A program made the position numbers and the translations under genes. The notes beneath the pieces are model-generated. The model was given only the letters and a program-made list of their open reading frames with translations. It was not told the DNA's origin and made no database searches. From positions 2,170,001 to 2,234,000 of the forward strand of contig JAWPGT010000001.1 in NCBI GenBank assembly GCA_034638255.1: DNA of 64,000 nucleotides, given 5' to 3'. The first letter of the stretch is position 1. Every line of letters starts with the position of its first letter. Below, piece after piece: positions 1 through 10,134 of the stretch. Source of the DNA: Coprinus comatus (Eukaryota > Basidiomycota > Agaricomycetes > Agaricales > Agaricaceae).

Positions 1-296
1 CATTTTTTTTCTGGGGTAAAAAGAAACGTACTTGGGGAATAATGAGATTTACACTCCGTGATGTTGAAGATAGATTCAATATCGGAGTGGGAAGTTGAGA
101 TATTTTCGGAAGTAGTGTTAGATTTGGATTGGATATGTTTGGTGAAAGCGACGAGATTCATGTCATGAAAACGGGTTCGCTTGGGAATGACCTTGGAAAC
201 GACGACTGTGACGGCCTTGGTGATGACTTCGGTGACATAGACGAAAGGTTGTACAATGGTTGTCGCAATAGATTTGAGAGCCGAGAAGAAAAGCAT
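1..296 (-). CDS. Unknown protein, 5' exon only (gene runs off the window start)
   Basis: Read from an ATG at 296, the minus strand is open for 88 codons to position 32, where a GTACGT donor starts an intron that leaves the window. The visible N-terminus is hydrophobic and valine-rich (about residues 1-35), followed by KVIPKRTRF and a polar Ser/Thr/Asn-rich stretch. The first part could be a membrane anchor or amphipathic segment. Longer antisense and sense frames across the same bases have unnatural composition and were not chosen. No family recognised. Confidence 0.5.
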   Translation of the reverse strand, partial: MLFFSALKSIATTIVQPFVYVTEVITKAVTVVVSKVIPKRTRFHDMNLVAFTKHIQSKSNTTSENISTSHSDIESIFNITECKSHYSPSTFLFTPEKK

Positions 297-624
297 CTTT
301 GCGAAGCTTCAAGAGTTCGATATACTGTAAATATAAGAGTACGATGATGAGAGGGAAGATGGAGGAAGAGGGTAAAGAGATAATGGGAGGAAAACGATGG
401 GTGCATGGAATATATATGGCTGGAGGAGGCTGACCATTGTAATCGAGACCAGAACAAAAATAACAACTTATTTTGAAGTCGATGGCCATATTTCCGTTTC
501 CCGCCCAGCCGGGTTTGCAAGTTTAACAATTTTCAACCTCAATTTCAACCGGTCATGATCATGAATTTTGAGGAGAAAAAATAGGGTACACAGGTAGGAG
601 AAACAAGAAACAAGGGAGTTCTTT
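297..624. other. Intergenic, upstream of the partial gene and downstream of the next
   Basis: This holds the upstream region of the minus-strand gene starting at 296 and the 3' flank of the minus-strand gene ending at 625. The only open frames are shadows of low complexity. I see no RNA gene or repeat. Confidence 0.5.
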
Positions 625-2005
625 TTATTTTCTATCCCCCAACCTCTCTTCTATAACTGCATATACATCAACCGTAGACGCATGATACCGTTGTGGTGTA
701 TGGGGTGCCACAGATGATTCTATACGAACATGTAAAGGAGGGGGTTTGGAGAGTGGTGCAGCATATATCGAGGTCGAGGGGGGAGTTTTCATTGTACGTC
801 TTGTCACAACGAACCGTCCAGTCGTTGGATTCGGATTTGAGTTGGTACAGGATTGTTCATATCGTGGATCTGTATCGTAGGATTTTGGAAAATGTTTACG
901 GCTCTGCGGGTGTGGGTATGGGGTTCGAGTTGCTTCTCTGACATCATACCGAGGCATGAAGGTAGTTATTGGGAAAGCATCAGGATTGGGACAATATCCA
1001 CCTGGATATCTTGGCGATGATGAAGCTTTAGGTACATATTTTTCGACACTGTTATGATTTCTTGTTCGCGATAGTAACAGAGTTTTAAGTCCATTCTTTC
1101 GCTGAGCACTGACAAGCTTCCTTCTGGTTCTGATACAAAGTAGAGTGGCTACCAGAGCAACGGCGGATACTACTATAATGGGAACAGTGAAGGCGATGAT
1201 TTGTGAGGGTCTGTTAGAAACAAAAACGTCGGGTAGAAGGGCTTCGGAGGTAGGAACGATGACGTGCGGTGTTTTGGTGTAATGCCCAGAGCCGACGAAA
1301 CTACTTTCTGCTAGTGCAGTTGGTGTAGTAGACGTTGTGGGTGTAAAGGATATGGTTTCAGAGGCAAAAGCGGACATATGGATATGGGGAGAGTATGTAG
1401 TCTCGGATTGAAGGGCTACAAATGATACTGAATATATGCACCCAAAAAAATCAACCACAAGGCTCACTTTTGAGACAGAAGGAAGGGGAGAAGAATACAT
1501 TTCCGTAGTAGTCTTGCATTTTCAAGTTGTAACGCTTATCCTCTGACACATCAGACACAAATCTACAACCCACAAAAGAAATCAAACTTCAGTTTCAGAC
1601 AAACAGATAGTAAAGAATAATTGTCACTAACATGATAATTATATACCCATCTTCCTGTTCTTGAACATGAGGCCAAACAGCCAAACCGCACGCCCCACTT
1701 CCACCTCTACCTCTATCTCCATCTACCCCATCTTCATCTTTTTCTTCGGTATAGTTATAACTGTAGTCTTTGAGACTACCGCCAACACTTGAGACTTCGC
1801 AAAGACTAAAAGCGGGGGACACCAATGATGAATTCGAGTACCATTTTCCTATAATCGTATCTCCAGGGTGAAATGTAGATCCTTCCACAGGCGATATCCA
1901 AACAATATGCGAAGTCGATTCCGAACGCGTTCGTAACGCCAACTTGAAACAAAGATAAAGAATAATTGACCCCGACCAAAACCGCGCCATATGTACAATT
2001 GTCAA
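625..2005 (-). CDS. Single-pass membrane protein with Kre9/Knh1-like N-terminal domain
   Basis: Three exons, 2005-1647, 1562-1468 and 1415-625, join to 414 codons; the introns are 84 and 52 nt with GTATAT and GTGAGC donors. An N-terminal hydrophobic stretch (signal peptide or anchor) is followed by a short ectodomain with the WISPVEGSTFHPGDTI pattern typical of Ser/Thr-rich wall proteins of the Kre9/Knh1 group. Then come a Ser/Thr-rich stalk, one transmembrane helix (roughly residues 240-265, ending in RTRRK) and a basic, proline-rich cytoplasmic tail. The start could also be the ATG at 1990, which gives a cleaner signal peptide. This architecture suggests a surface or wall sensor-type protein. 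Topology is inferred from sequence and the biological role is unknown. Confidence 0.75.
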
Positions 2006-2177
2006 TGTAATAGTACGACCAGCGTGTGTTCAAAACGAGAAACGGAGAGACTGTCCTGATAATAGAAGTGTGAATGTTCAATGTCGAGCGTTCAATGAAA
2101 GAGAGTAGCAAGGTCCAAGTCCCAAGACAATAGAAACCATTTCAATGAGGACTGGTAGGCTCGATCGTGATTTTCGA

Positions 2178-2680
2178 TCATTCAGCAGGAGTAGAAGCCA
2201 TAGAATCGATCTCAATATCAATATCTGTAGTATGCATTGTAGAAGCCTCCAACGGTTGTTTTGAGAATTGTTCTAGTTGACCACTACAAAACAAACGCGA
2301 CCGTAGTTAGCATCTGTGGATATGTTGAAGAGAGTGATATAATAACATACCGTTTTCGATCTCGAAGTCCTTCCAACATTCGTATAACATCATCCTGTTC
2401 TTCAATAAGTAATTCACCACCTGGTAGGTTTGTTATTATTTCCTTCGCTTGTACAAGCGCGTTTTTGTATTCATTTGTCTAGAGAAAAAAAGATTGAATC
2501 AATACACTGCAGAATTTGAATATCCACCAGAAATCGAACCGCTTGTAAAAGAGCTTGCTTAGATGCCGGAGTAGTCACACCATCTTTTTGAAGAGTAAGT
2601 TGTAGAACTTTGAATAGATTAGAGAGTAAATTTTGGTAAAGCTGTACAGCTAAAGGGTTGGAAGGCATTGTGGTGTTCAT
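2178..2680 (-). CDS. MED9: Probable Mediator complex subunit 9
   Basis: Three exons, 2680-2540, 2478-2351 and 2283-2178, give 124 residues. The centre (about residues 45-90) is helical with the order KNALVQAKEIITNLPGG then IEEQDDVIRMLEGL, which fits the Med9/CSE2 family of short coiled-coil subunits in the RNA polymerase II Mediator middle module. The first intron (2539-2479) uses a GTTCGA donor instead of the usual GTRNGT; the second (2350-2284) uses GTATGT. Starts at 2692 or 2668 are also possible. The 5' end of this gene was copied with the neighbouring gene into 5560-5760, where it is broken. Family assignment rests on pattern recognition of a short divergent protein. Confidence 0.6.
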
Positions 2681-3106
2681 TGGCAAAACCAATACGCAGG
2701 AACCAAACTAGGGCCCATTCTCACGCTGTTCCATAAATAGACCAACATCACACGGCGGACATTTAGTTATCCTGACGTACGTTGAGCTCTCAACATTTAT
2801 ACATATATACCCTATATTTATCAATACAATACCCTTATCATCCCAAACTTTAGCGGAGATACAACATGATATTATATTACATAGTAACCAATGCAGTGTC
2901 AGCTGTCTACACAAGTAGCAAAATATAACCTCCGAGGCTTCCTCCTGAAAAGACTGCGGGGATCAGGGAGGCCGATTGAAAGTACTTCTATGACATGGGT
3001 AGACTCATACAGTACATTTCACGCTTTACCTGCTACCACCACCACCACACCTTGACTAGTGCATACTTATATATTAAAAAAAAAAATCAAATCCGTAAAA
3101 AAAAAA
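2681..3106. promoter_or_regulatory. Divergent promoter between MED9 and the tandem-gene copy 1
   Basis: 426 bases separate the MED9 start from the plus-strand ATG at 3107. Much of it reappears, diverged, upstream of copy 2, for example the stretch near 2950-3060 against 5970-6090. The copied gene therefore kept its own promoter. An A-rich stretch (3076-3108) precedes the ATG. No firm TATA box was assigned. Confidence 0.45.
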
Positions 3107-5548
3107 ATGCCAGTAGTCAATCAAATTCCTGAAGAATACTCTCAACGAGGTGTCAATATTGACAGCGTCGATGACCCCCTAAAATCCGATCCCATGCTTT
3201 TCGAGGTATGTACGTCTTTGTAACAATGTTTCTGATTTACACGTCTAACATCAACCTGCATACTCTGTTTATTATGCCACCTTCACTCCGTTTCCCAACA
3301 AGACACACGCAATTGAACCCCTGTTAACCAATGAAATGAACACCGAAGCCCAAAACCAAGCCATCCCATATTTCCAATCCACCTATGGTTACAAATATAA
3401 CAGAGATGGAAATCTATGTCAACCTTGGAAATCTATTGGGGATAATAAACCTATTGATGAGATGATTATGATGATTTTACCAAGTATGGATGAGCTCATT
3501 GAGGCGTATTTGGACGTCTATATATTCGAGTATTATCTATTTCATTAGGTTACTTATAGGTAAAGCTAACTGAATATTCTTTCATTTTTGGTATCCAGTG
3601 TAATTGCTTTGCCTTCCTGGGCTGAACGTACGTATTAATTTTTCAACTCACAATCACTTGTCACTTATATATATATGCTCTACTTAGAAAACGCCATCGA
3701 TGACCTTACAGCCAGAGTTAAAGTGCTTGTCCGACCTGATTTAGCCGGGCAATGGCAACTAACAAGCTATTCTCAAACATTCGTTGGGAACAATGGGCGA
3801 GACTCAATTGCTTGTGATTCAGTTCTTGTGTCTCCCAACTTTACACCTGATGATCTTCCACTCGCCTGCATTGCTTACTTTATGAGTGTAAGTCTTTATG
3901 TCTCTTCTAGAAATACACGTATGCTCAACAAGCTCTCTTGCAATTATTACATAGGTATACTACAAAACGCCACCACCTCCGGATGAAAACACACTCAATT
4001 CACTTCGAACACAAGCATACAGTAACATGAGCCAGATCTCTGACCTTCGACCAATCGTACGTCTTTAGTTTACATACTACCTGCTGCTCAAACTCTATAA
4101 TAATATTATATACCGACAGAACGACGACGTACAACTTCAAGGAGGATTAGAATATTATTGCTCAGGCTCCTTCACAAGACATTTCGGCTTTGAAATTGAT
4201 GAAAATCCACCCGATTCTTTACTTGAAGAAGGAGCGGATCATGCCTATATTGCTCGAAACAAGAAGCTTTGTAGTTTTGTCAATCAAAACGATAACAGGG
4301 ATGCCATTACTGACTATATTAAACACAATGTGTTTAGGTGAGTGATTGATTTACTTTCATACTCAATTCCGTGTACGAACTATTTCCAGTGGTCTTAACA
4401 TGACTTTGCCGTCCATAAGAAGTACGTAGCATATCTTGAAATTGAAAACTTCTCGAACACTTGAAACATACACAAATTTATTAATTTACTTAGGTGCAGC
4501 ACTTTCAAGCATGGTCAATGAATTCCAACATATAATCCAAACTTCACCCACAAATCCAATGTGGTCCCTTTCTACCACTGTAAAAACCTACAAGTCGGCC
4601 GATCCAACTGCCAATCCCATTCATGAAAAAAGCATTTTGATGTATTTCAATCGTTCCAGAAACGCGCCTAATGGATCTGTGGTTAAGGTTACTTATATCT
4701 ACGTTTTTACTGTGAGTGATTTATTCAATCAAAAGGGTTCTGAATTATTCATGTATGTGTAGGTATTCTATGAGCTATTGCCAGCAGAAGAAAGAGCTGT
4801 AAAAGCCCTATTCGTCCTCCTCTGCAACAACCTAGCAGAACGTCTCAAAGCCGAAGGATCCGATCGACTCAGTGCCTTTCAAACACCTGCCGCAGATGCA
4901 GTTTACTTGAAAGACTTATTATTCGAATATTCAAAACAAGAATTCAAACAAGAATTTGGATTTGATTATGAAGGAATAAATAGTAAACCGCCGGATGCGA
5001 ATAGTAGTAATATTAAAGCGTATCCGGAATTGTTCCAAGTGAGTACGGAGAATGTGGATCTTCAAGATATTGAATATCGAGGAATGGCTTGAGGCGGAAG
5101 TTTTCAGGTACGAATTCTCGTGGAATGTGTTAGTGCTTCCATATTGAAATGTTCATTATAGAAAGGATGGCAGGACATTCCCAGAATTTGCCAACAGTAT
5201 GTAGATTAGAAACTCGAACCATTGACTCACTCTCACTTTTTTTTAATTAGATGCCATCTGGGAAGATATTCGAGACACTTCTTTTAAATGTATCACAGAG
5301 TCAACTACGAAACCAGATTGGTGGTTCCATACGAGAGAAGCACAAGTCTTTAAAGATCCAGCAGGTGGTGTTGGTATTAAACAGTATGCGATTTACGTTT
5401 ATGCGAAGGGAGTGATGGAACTCGAAGATGTAAGAGTTACTCGGACGTTTGTTTATTACTTAGGGGTAACTTTAATTCCTATCTCACCCTTTTGTGGTTC
5501 CGTAGAGGCTAACAATTTCATTAGGTTTTCTGTGTTGTTGCTCCATAC
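3107..5548 (+). pseudogene. Tandem gene copy 1, frameshifted
   Basis: Twelve exons line up with copy 2: 3107-3205, 3303-3529, 3599-3627, 3688-3887, 3955-4056, 4120-4337, 4390-4421, 4494-4711, 4763-5107, 5162-5196, 5251-5465 and 5525 onward. Splice sites are intact. Exon 9 is 345 nt against 341 in copy 2: one codon is missing near 4880 and 7 nt are inserted near 5076. The frame therefore breaks and stops at 5092, losing roughly the last 100 residues. The original stop after the last exon is also changed (TAG to TAC), so that frame would run on into the duplicated MED9 piece. The family is not recognised. A truncated product cannot be excluded. Confidence 0.75.
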
Positions 5549-6113
5549 GTCTTAAGAGTCATTTGTCTAGAAAAATATTCAATCAATCAGTGAATATCCA
5601 AGCCAAAGACGAACCGCTTGTTTAGATGCTGGCGTAGCCACACCATCTCTCTGAAGTGTAAGTTGTAACTCGTAGAGCATTGAATAAATTAGAGAGTAAA
5701 TTTTGGTAAACATGGACATTAGTGTTCATTGACAAAACTACGGCAGGCTCACGCGTCTGGCTTGTCTGGGGCCACACTAAATTTCTCACACTATTCCATA
5801 CCACCCTCTCACCAGATCGAAGTGATGGCCTTCCTTGGCCAACTAAATCTGGACGAACTGATGAGGTATGTTATAATGGAAGTCAGGTGTCCACAGAAGC
5901 AGCAAAATATATCACCTCTTCCATGTTCGCTGTCATCAATTTTGATTCTCCCGACTTCGAGATTTCCTCTTAGGAAGACTATGGGGACAGCCAGGGGACT
6001 AGAGAGGCTGGTTGAAAGTACTTCTATAACAGGGATAAACTCATACACTGTATCTGACACCCCAGTACACCTTGACTAGTTCGTAGTCATAAAAAACAGT
6101 GGAATCTGCGAAT
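5549..6113. other. Duplicated MED9 5' fragment and promoter of copy 2
   Basis: 5558-5760 is a diverged, broken copy of MED9 intron 1 and exon 1 in minus orientation: the QNLLSNLF core is still readable, but the frame is interrupted and the start region altered. 5760-6113 corresponds to the MED9/copy-1 intergenic region and serves as the upstream region of copy 2. No intact gene lies here; short ORFs on both strands are by-products. Confidence 0.75.
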
Positions 6114-8561
6114 ATGCCGGTAGTCAATCAAATTCCTGAAGAATACTCTCAACAAGGCGTTAACATTGACAGTATCAATGATTTCTCAAAATCTGATCCC
6201 ATACTTTTCGAGGTATGTCTTCAAAATAGTCATTCTGGGACTCACCATTGACTATATACATTACCACCACCGCTCTCCATTGGATCAACAAGACCTACGC
6301 AGTCGAAACCCTGACAGACGAAGAAAAAAACACCGAAGCTCAAACCCAAGCTATCCCATATTTCCAATCTACCTATGGTTACAAATACAACAGAGATGGA
6401 AATAGATGTCAACCTTTAAAATCTATTGGGGATAATAAACCTATCGACAGGTTGATTATTATGATTTTACCAATTGCCAATCAAGCAGTCGAGGCATATT
6501 TGAAAGGATTTCTGTTCAAGTACTATTATATTCAATTACTATTGCCAACGTTAGCTGAAGTGTCTTTTTGTTTTTTTTCTATTTGTTCAGTACACTCGCC
6601 TTACCTTCTTGGGTTGAAGGTATGTAATATTATCCAATCTTTGATTCAATACTAAAGATTAACATTTTTTGTTTGTGTGTACTCCATCATAGGAAATGCC
6701 ATTGCCGAGCTTTCCGCCAGAGTCAATCTTCTTGTCCAACCTAATTTATCCGGAAAATGGCAATTAACAAACTATTCTCAAACATTCGTAGGGAACAACG
6801 GTCGAGATTCAATTACTTGTGATTCTGCCATCGCTTCGATCAACTTTGCACTAGGTGATCTTCCACTTATTTGTATTGCTTACTTCATGGGTGTAAGTCT
6901 TACGAACTCCCGAAATGCGAATACTCAGCAGACTCTTTAATGTTACATAGGTATACTACAAAACACCACCGCCTCCGGATGCCAACACAGTCAATGCACT
7001 TCGAACCCAAGCATATAATAACATGAGCCAAATCTCTGATCTTCGACAAATTGTACGTTTCTTGTCTACAATACTATGAGACTGGATAACAATATGTACC
7101 TACAGAAAGACGATGTACAACTTCAAGGAGGGCTAGAATATTACTGTTCAAAGTCTTTCATAAGACATTTTGACTTCGACATTGATGAAAATCCGCCCGA
7201 TTCTTTACTTGAAGAGGGCGCAGATCATGCCTATATTGCTCGAAACAAGAAGCTCTGTAGTTTTGTCAATCAAAATGATAATAGGGACGCTATTACTGAT
7301 TATATTGAACACAATGTTTTCAGGTAAGTAATTGGTTCTATAACAAAGCTTCTTGTGCAATCCGTACTCAATTCCGGGGTTTTACCAGTGGTCTCAACAT
7401 GACCCTACCATCCATAAGAAGTACGTAGCATATATTAAAATACTGAAAACCCTCTCCAACACCCGGAATGCATTACAAATGTCTACTTGACTTAGGTGCA
7501 GCACTTTCAAACATGACCAATGAATTCCAACGTATGATCCAAACATCGCCCACAAATCCAATGTGGTCCCTTTCTACCGTCATAAAAACCTACAAATCAG
7601 CTGATCCAGTTGCCAATCCTGTTCATGAAAAAAGCATTCTGATGTATTTCAATCGTTATCAAAATGCGTCTAACGGAACTAAGGTTGAAGTTACCTATAT
7701 CTATGTTTTTACTGTGAGTAATTCATTCAATCAAAAGGTGAGATGTGATTTATCATTCTGATCCGTGCAGGTATTCTATGAACTACTTCCAGCAGAAGCA
7801 AGAGCTGTAAAAGCTCTATTCATCCTTCTCTGTAACAACCTAGCAGAACGTCTCAAAGCTGAAGGATCCAATCGACTAAACACCTTATTCCAAACACCTT
7901 CCGCAGATGCAGTCTACCTGAAAGATTTATTATTCGAATATTCAAAACAAGAATTCAAACAAGGATTTGGATTTGATTATGAAGGAATAAATAGTAGACC
8001 TCCGGATGCGAATAGTAGTAATATTAAAGCGTATCCGGAATTGTTTCATGTGAGTACGGAGGATGTAAATGTTAAAGATGTTGAGGACTGGCTTGAGGCG
8101 GAAGTTTTTAGGTATGTATCTCCTTTCCATTCAGATATTTTCATTATTGAAACATTTATTACAGAAAAGACGGAAGGACATTCCCAGAATTCGCTAACAG
8201 TACGTGCATTAGAAACTCGAACTATTGACTTGCTCTCACTTTTCTTTTACTTACTAGATGCCATCTGGGAAGACATTCGAGACACTTCTCTGAAATGTAT
8301 TACAGAATCATGCACCAGACCAGATTGGTGGTTCCATACGAGAGAAGCGCAAGTCTTCAGAGATCCAGCAGGCGGTGTTGGTATTAAACAGTATGCGATT
8401 TACGTTTATGCGAAGGGAGTGATGGAACTTGAAGATGTACGAGTTACTCGGACATTTGTTTACTACTTAGGCGTAGGTTTGATTCCTATTTTCACTTTTT
8501 GTGGTTCCGCAAGACAGTAGACTAACAATGTCATTAGGTTTTTTGTGGTTTTGCTCCATAG
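6114..8561 (+). CDS. Tandem gene copy 2, intact 579-residue protein of unknown function
   Basis: Twelve exons, 6114-6212, 6293-6519, 6591-6619, 6693-6892, 6951-7052, 7106-7323, 7389-7420, 7496-7713, 7771-8111, 8165-8199, 8258-8472 and 8538-8561, sum to 580 codons including TAG. There is no signal peptide or transmembrane helix; the N-terminus MPVVNQIPEEYSQ is polar. Readable landmarks are NNGRDSITCDS (about residue 145), a TPPPPD loop, a charged middle section with DENPPDSLLEEGADHAY, and a C-terminal block with WEDIRDTS, DPAGGVGIKQY and VRVTRTFVYYLG. I do not recognise the family. The intact frame beside a broken sister copy suggests that this copy is the functional one. No function is proposed. 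Confidence 0.8.
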
Positions 8562-8875
8562 GTCTTAAGAGGCCAATAGCCAATTCCGTTGAATATGAAA
8601 AAGTTCGATAACAATAAATGTATTCATAAATCATGAATGAAATATAAATGCACTTAGTTGAATCCATTGTAACGCATTAAGAGACTGCATGGCGAGATGT
8701 TGGCATGTTTGAAATTTGAAAGTTGATACAAAAAAGAACCAGTGTCCTGTGGAAATTTAGTTACCTAACACCTCTGACGAACATTTCTTTTTTAAAATAA
8801 ATTAACAGTTATATATGAATAAAAAGTTATACAAAGGGAATAATTCAAACACGGAGACCAGGAAGATTTAAAAAA
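8562..8875. other. Intergenic between convergent genes
   Basis: AT-rich 3' flanks of copy 2 (plus) and of the minus-strand gene ending at 8876. Nothing further seen. Confidence 0.5.
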
Positions 8876-9527
8876 TCACTCTTTTAATAATCCCGTCGCC
8901 GGCATAGTCAATTCCTGAAGACTAATTCCTCCATGGGCCTTGCTATCCAAAGCCTTGATCTTCTCAAGGATATATGTTTCCCAGTCCTGTGAAAACAATC
9001 GATCATCAACTTCAGTATACTCAAAAAATGAACCAATGAATATACCTTTGGCTGAGAAGAACTACTTGATTCACTGTTGAGGTCAATTTCGTCCCAAAAC
9101 TCTTCTTCCTCTGACCCCTTATCTTCCTTTCCCTGAACACCTTTACCCTCCAACTTCTTAAATGTTTCCACCAACTTTTCCCTCCTCCCTTCCTCAACAT
9201 CTTTCCACATTGCGGCATCCTTCCTCTCCCTCCAAAATCTCCTTCCCATGGCCAAGCATCTTAACACCGTGATAAACGCTATATTCCCAACAAGTAGAAG
9301 ACCCAGGATAATGAAGACATACGACCATGGTGGAATGGCCTTAAATACCTTCGCCCAAGCATTATCCACCATTGTAGTGGTAGCTGTAACCGTGGGCTCA
9401 GTAACTTCTGTAAAAACAGTATAAGTAATTGCCATGAAATTAGTGCGTCCAACGTACCGTAAGTTATTATCGGAGTGATTGACGATAGTGTTGAGGAGAT
9501 GACGGTGGTGTCTAATTGGGGTGCCAT
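8876..9527 (-). CDS. Small single-pass membrane protein with acidic tail
   Basis: Exons 9527-9458, 9407-9046 and 8986-8876 give 180 residues. The order is a short Thr/Val-rich N-terminal part, the motif AIPPWSYVFIILGLLLVG starting the single transmembrane helix (about residues 52-75), a basic juxtamembrane RRFWRERK, then a charged region with SEEEEFWDEI and a Ser run, and a C-terminal helix. The introns are 50 and 59 nt. A TATA-like ggatataaaat on the minus strand lies near 9650-9660. It is probably a type I/III single-pass protein, with no recognised domain. Confidence 0.7.
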
Positions 9528-10134
9528 ATCCTTAAGCAAGAAGAGTTGTATAGATGGATGATTTGGGAACGAGTTATGAATGCAAACTGTGAACTTGTGT
9601 GAGGAGTGTATGCACTGTGACGAAACTCATCAGCCCAATCGAACCCACCATTTTATATCCACTGAATCCGAATCCAAATTCCATTTGAAACTCAAGTAAA
9701 GGGTTTTCAGAAACATCCGCTCCTCAGTCCATTCTATTTACTCCAATTTCCTCCTAAATGTTTGGAGCATCGAAGGCCTGATCATAATAATGTGCTGCGA
9801 CTCGTACTTCTCCTGTTAATCTAGAACAATGTTATCTCCAAGTTCCAACTGTGCTTCGAGATTCTCCAAAGCCATAAGAGAAAGGATCCAAGGTCGAATG
9901 TAGCAGAAACGAAATAAGAAAAAAATCGTTAAATCATTAAAAGAAATAAAAGAGAAAGGAATTATGCAGTATATGTCATTTGACAGTCTAATAGGAGTAA
10001 TAAAACACTCACAATATAAAGAAAATTCTACAAAAAAAACTCGAGATACAATGAATGTCGTAACACCATTCGTTCCTAAAGAAGGTTGTCAACAACTTAA
10101 AACCCAATCCTAAGGCTGAAACCCAAGAATGGGC
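9528..10134. other. Intergenic, about 600 bases
   Basis: Upstream region of the minus-strand membrane-protein gene (TATA-like box near 9655) and the 3' flank of the decayed gene ending at 10135. No ORF of credible composition and no repeats were seen. Confidence 0.5.

Larger units (their letters stand above)
2471..8561. repeat. Tandem segmental duplication, about 3.0 kb unit, two copies
   Basis: Unit 1 spans about 2471-5557 and unit 2 about 5558-8561. Each runs from the first intron of MED9 (tcatttgtctag at 2471 and near 5560), through the MED9 5' exon and the intergenic promoter, to the end of a 12-exon plus-strand gene. Exon order and nearly all exon lengths of that gene agree between units. 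The junction lies just after the last exon of copy 1, which reads straight into the copied MED9 sequence. Divergence is substantial, so the event is not recent. Confidence 0.85.

Noticed and set aside
158..529. Minus-strand 123-residue and plus-strand 72-residue ORFs at the window start
   Set aside because: Both overlap the better-supported exon 296-32, which ends at a good GTACGT donor; their composition is atypical.
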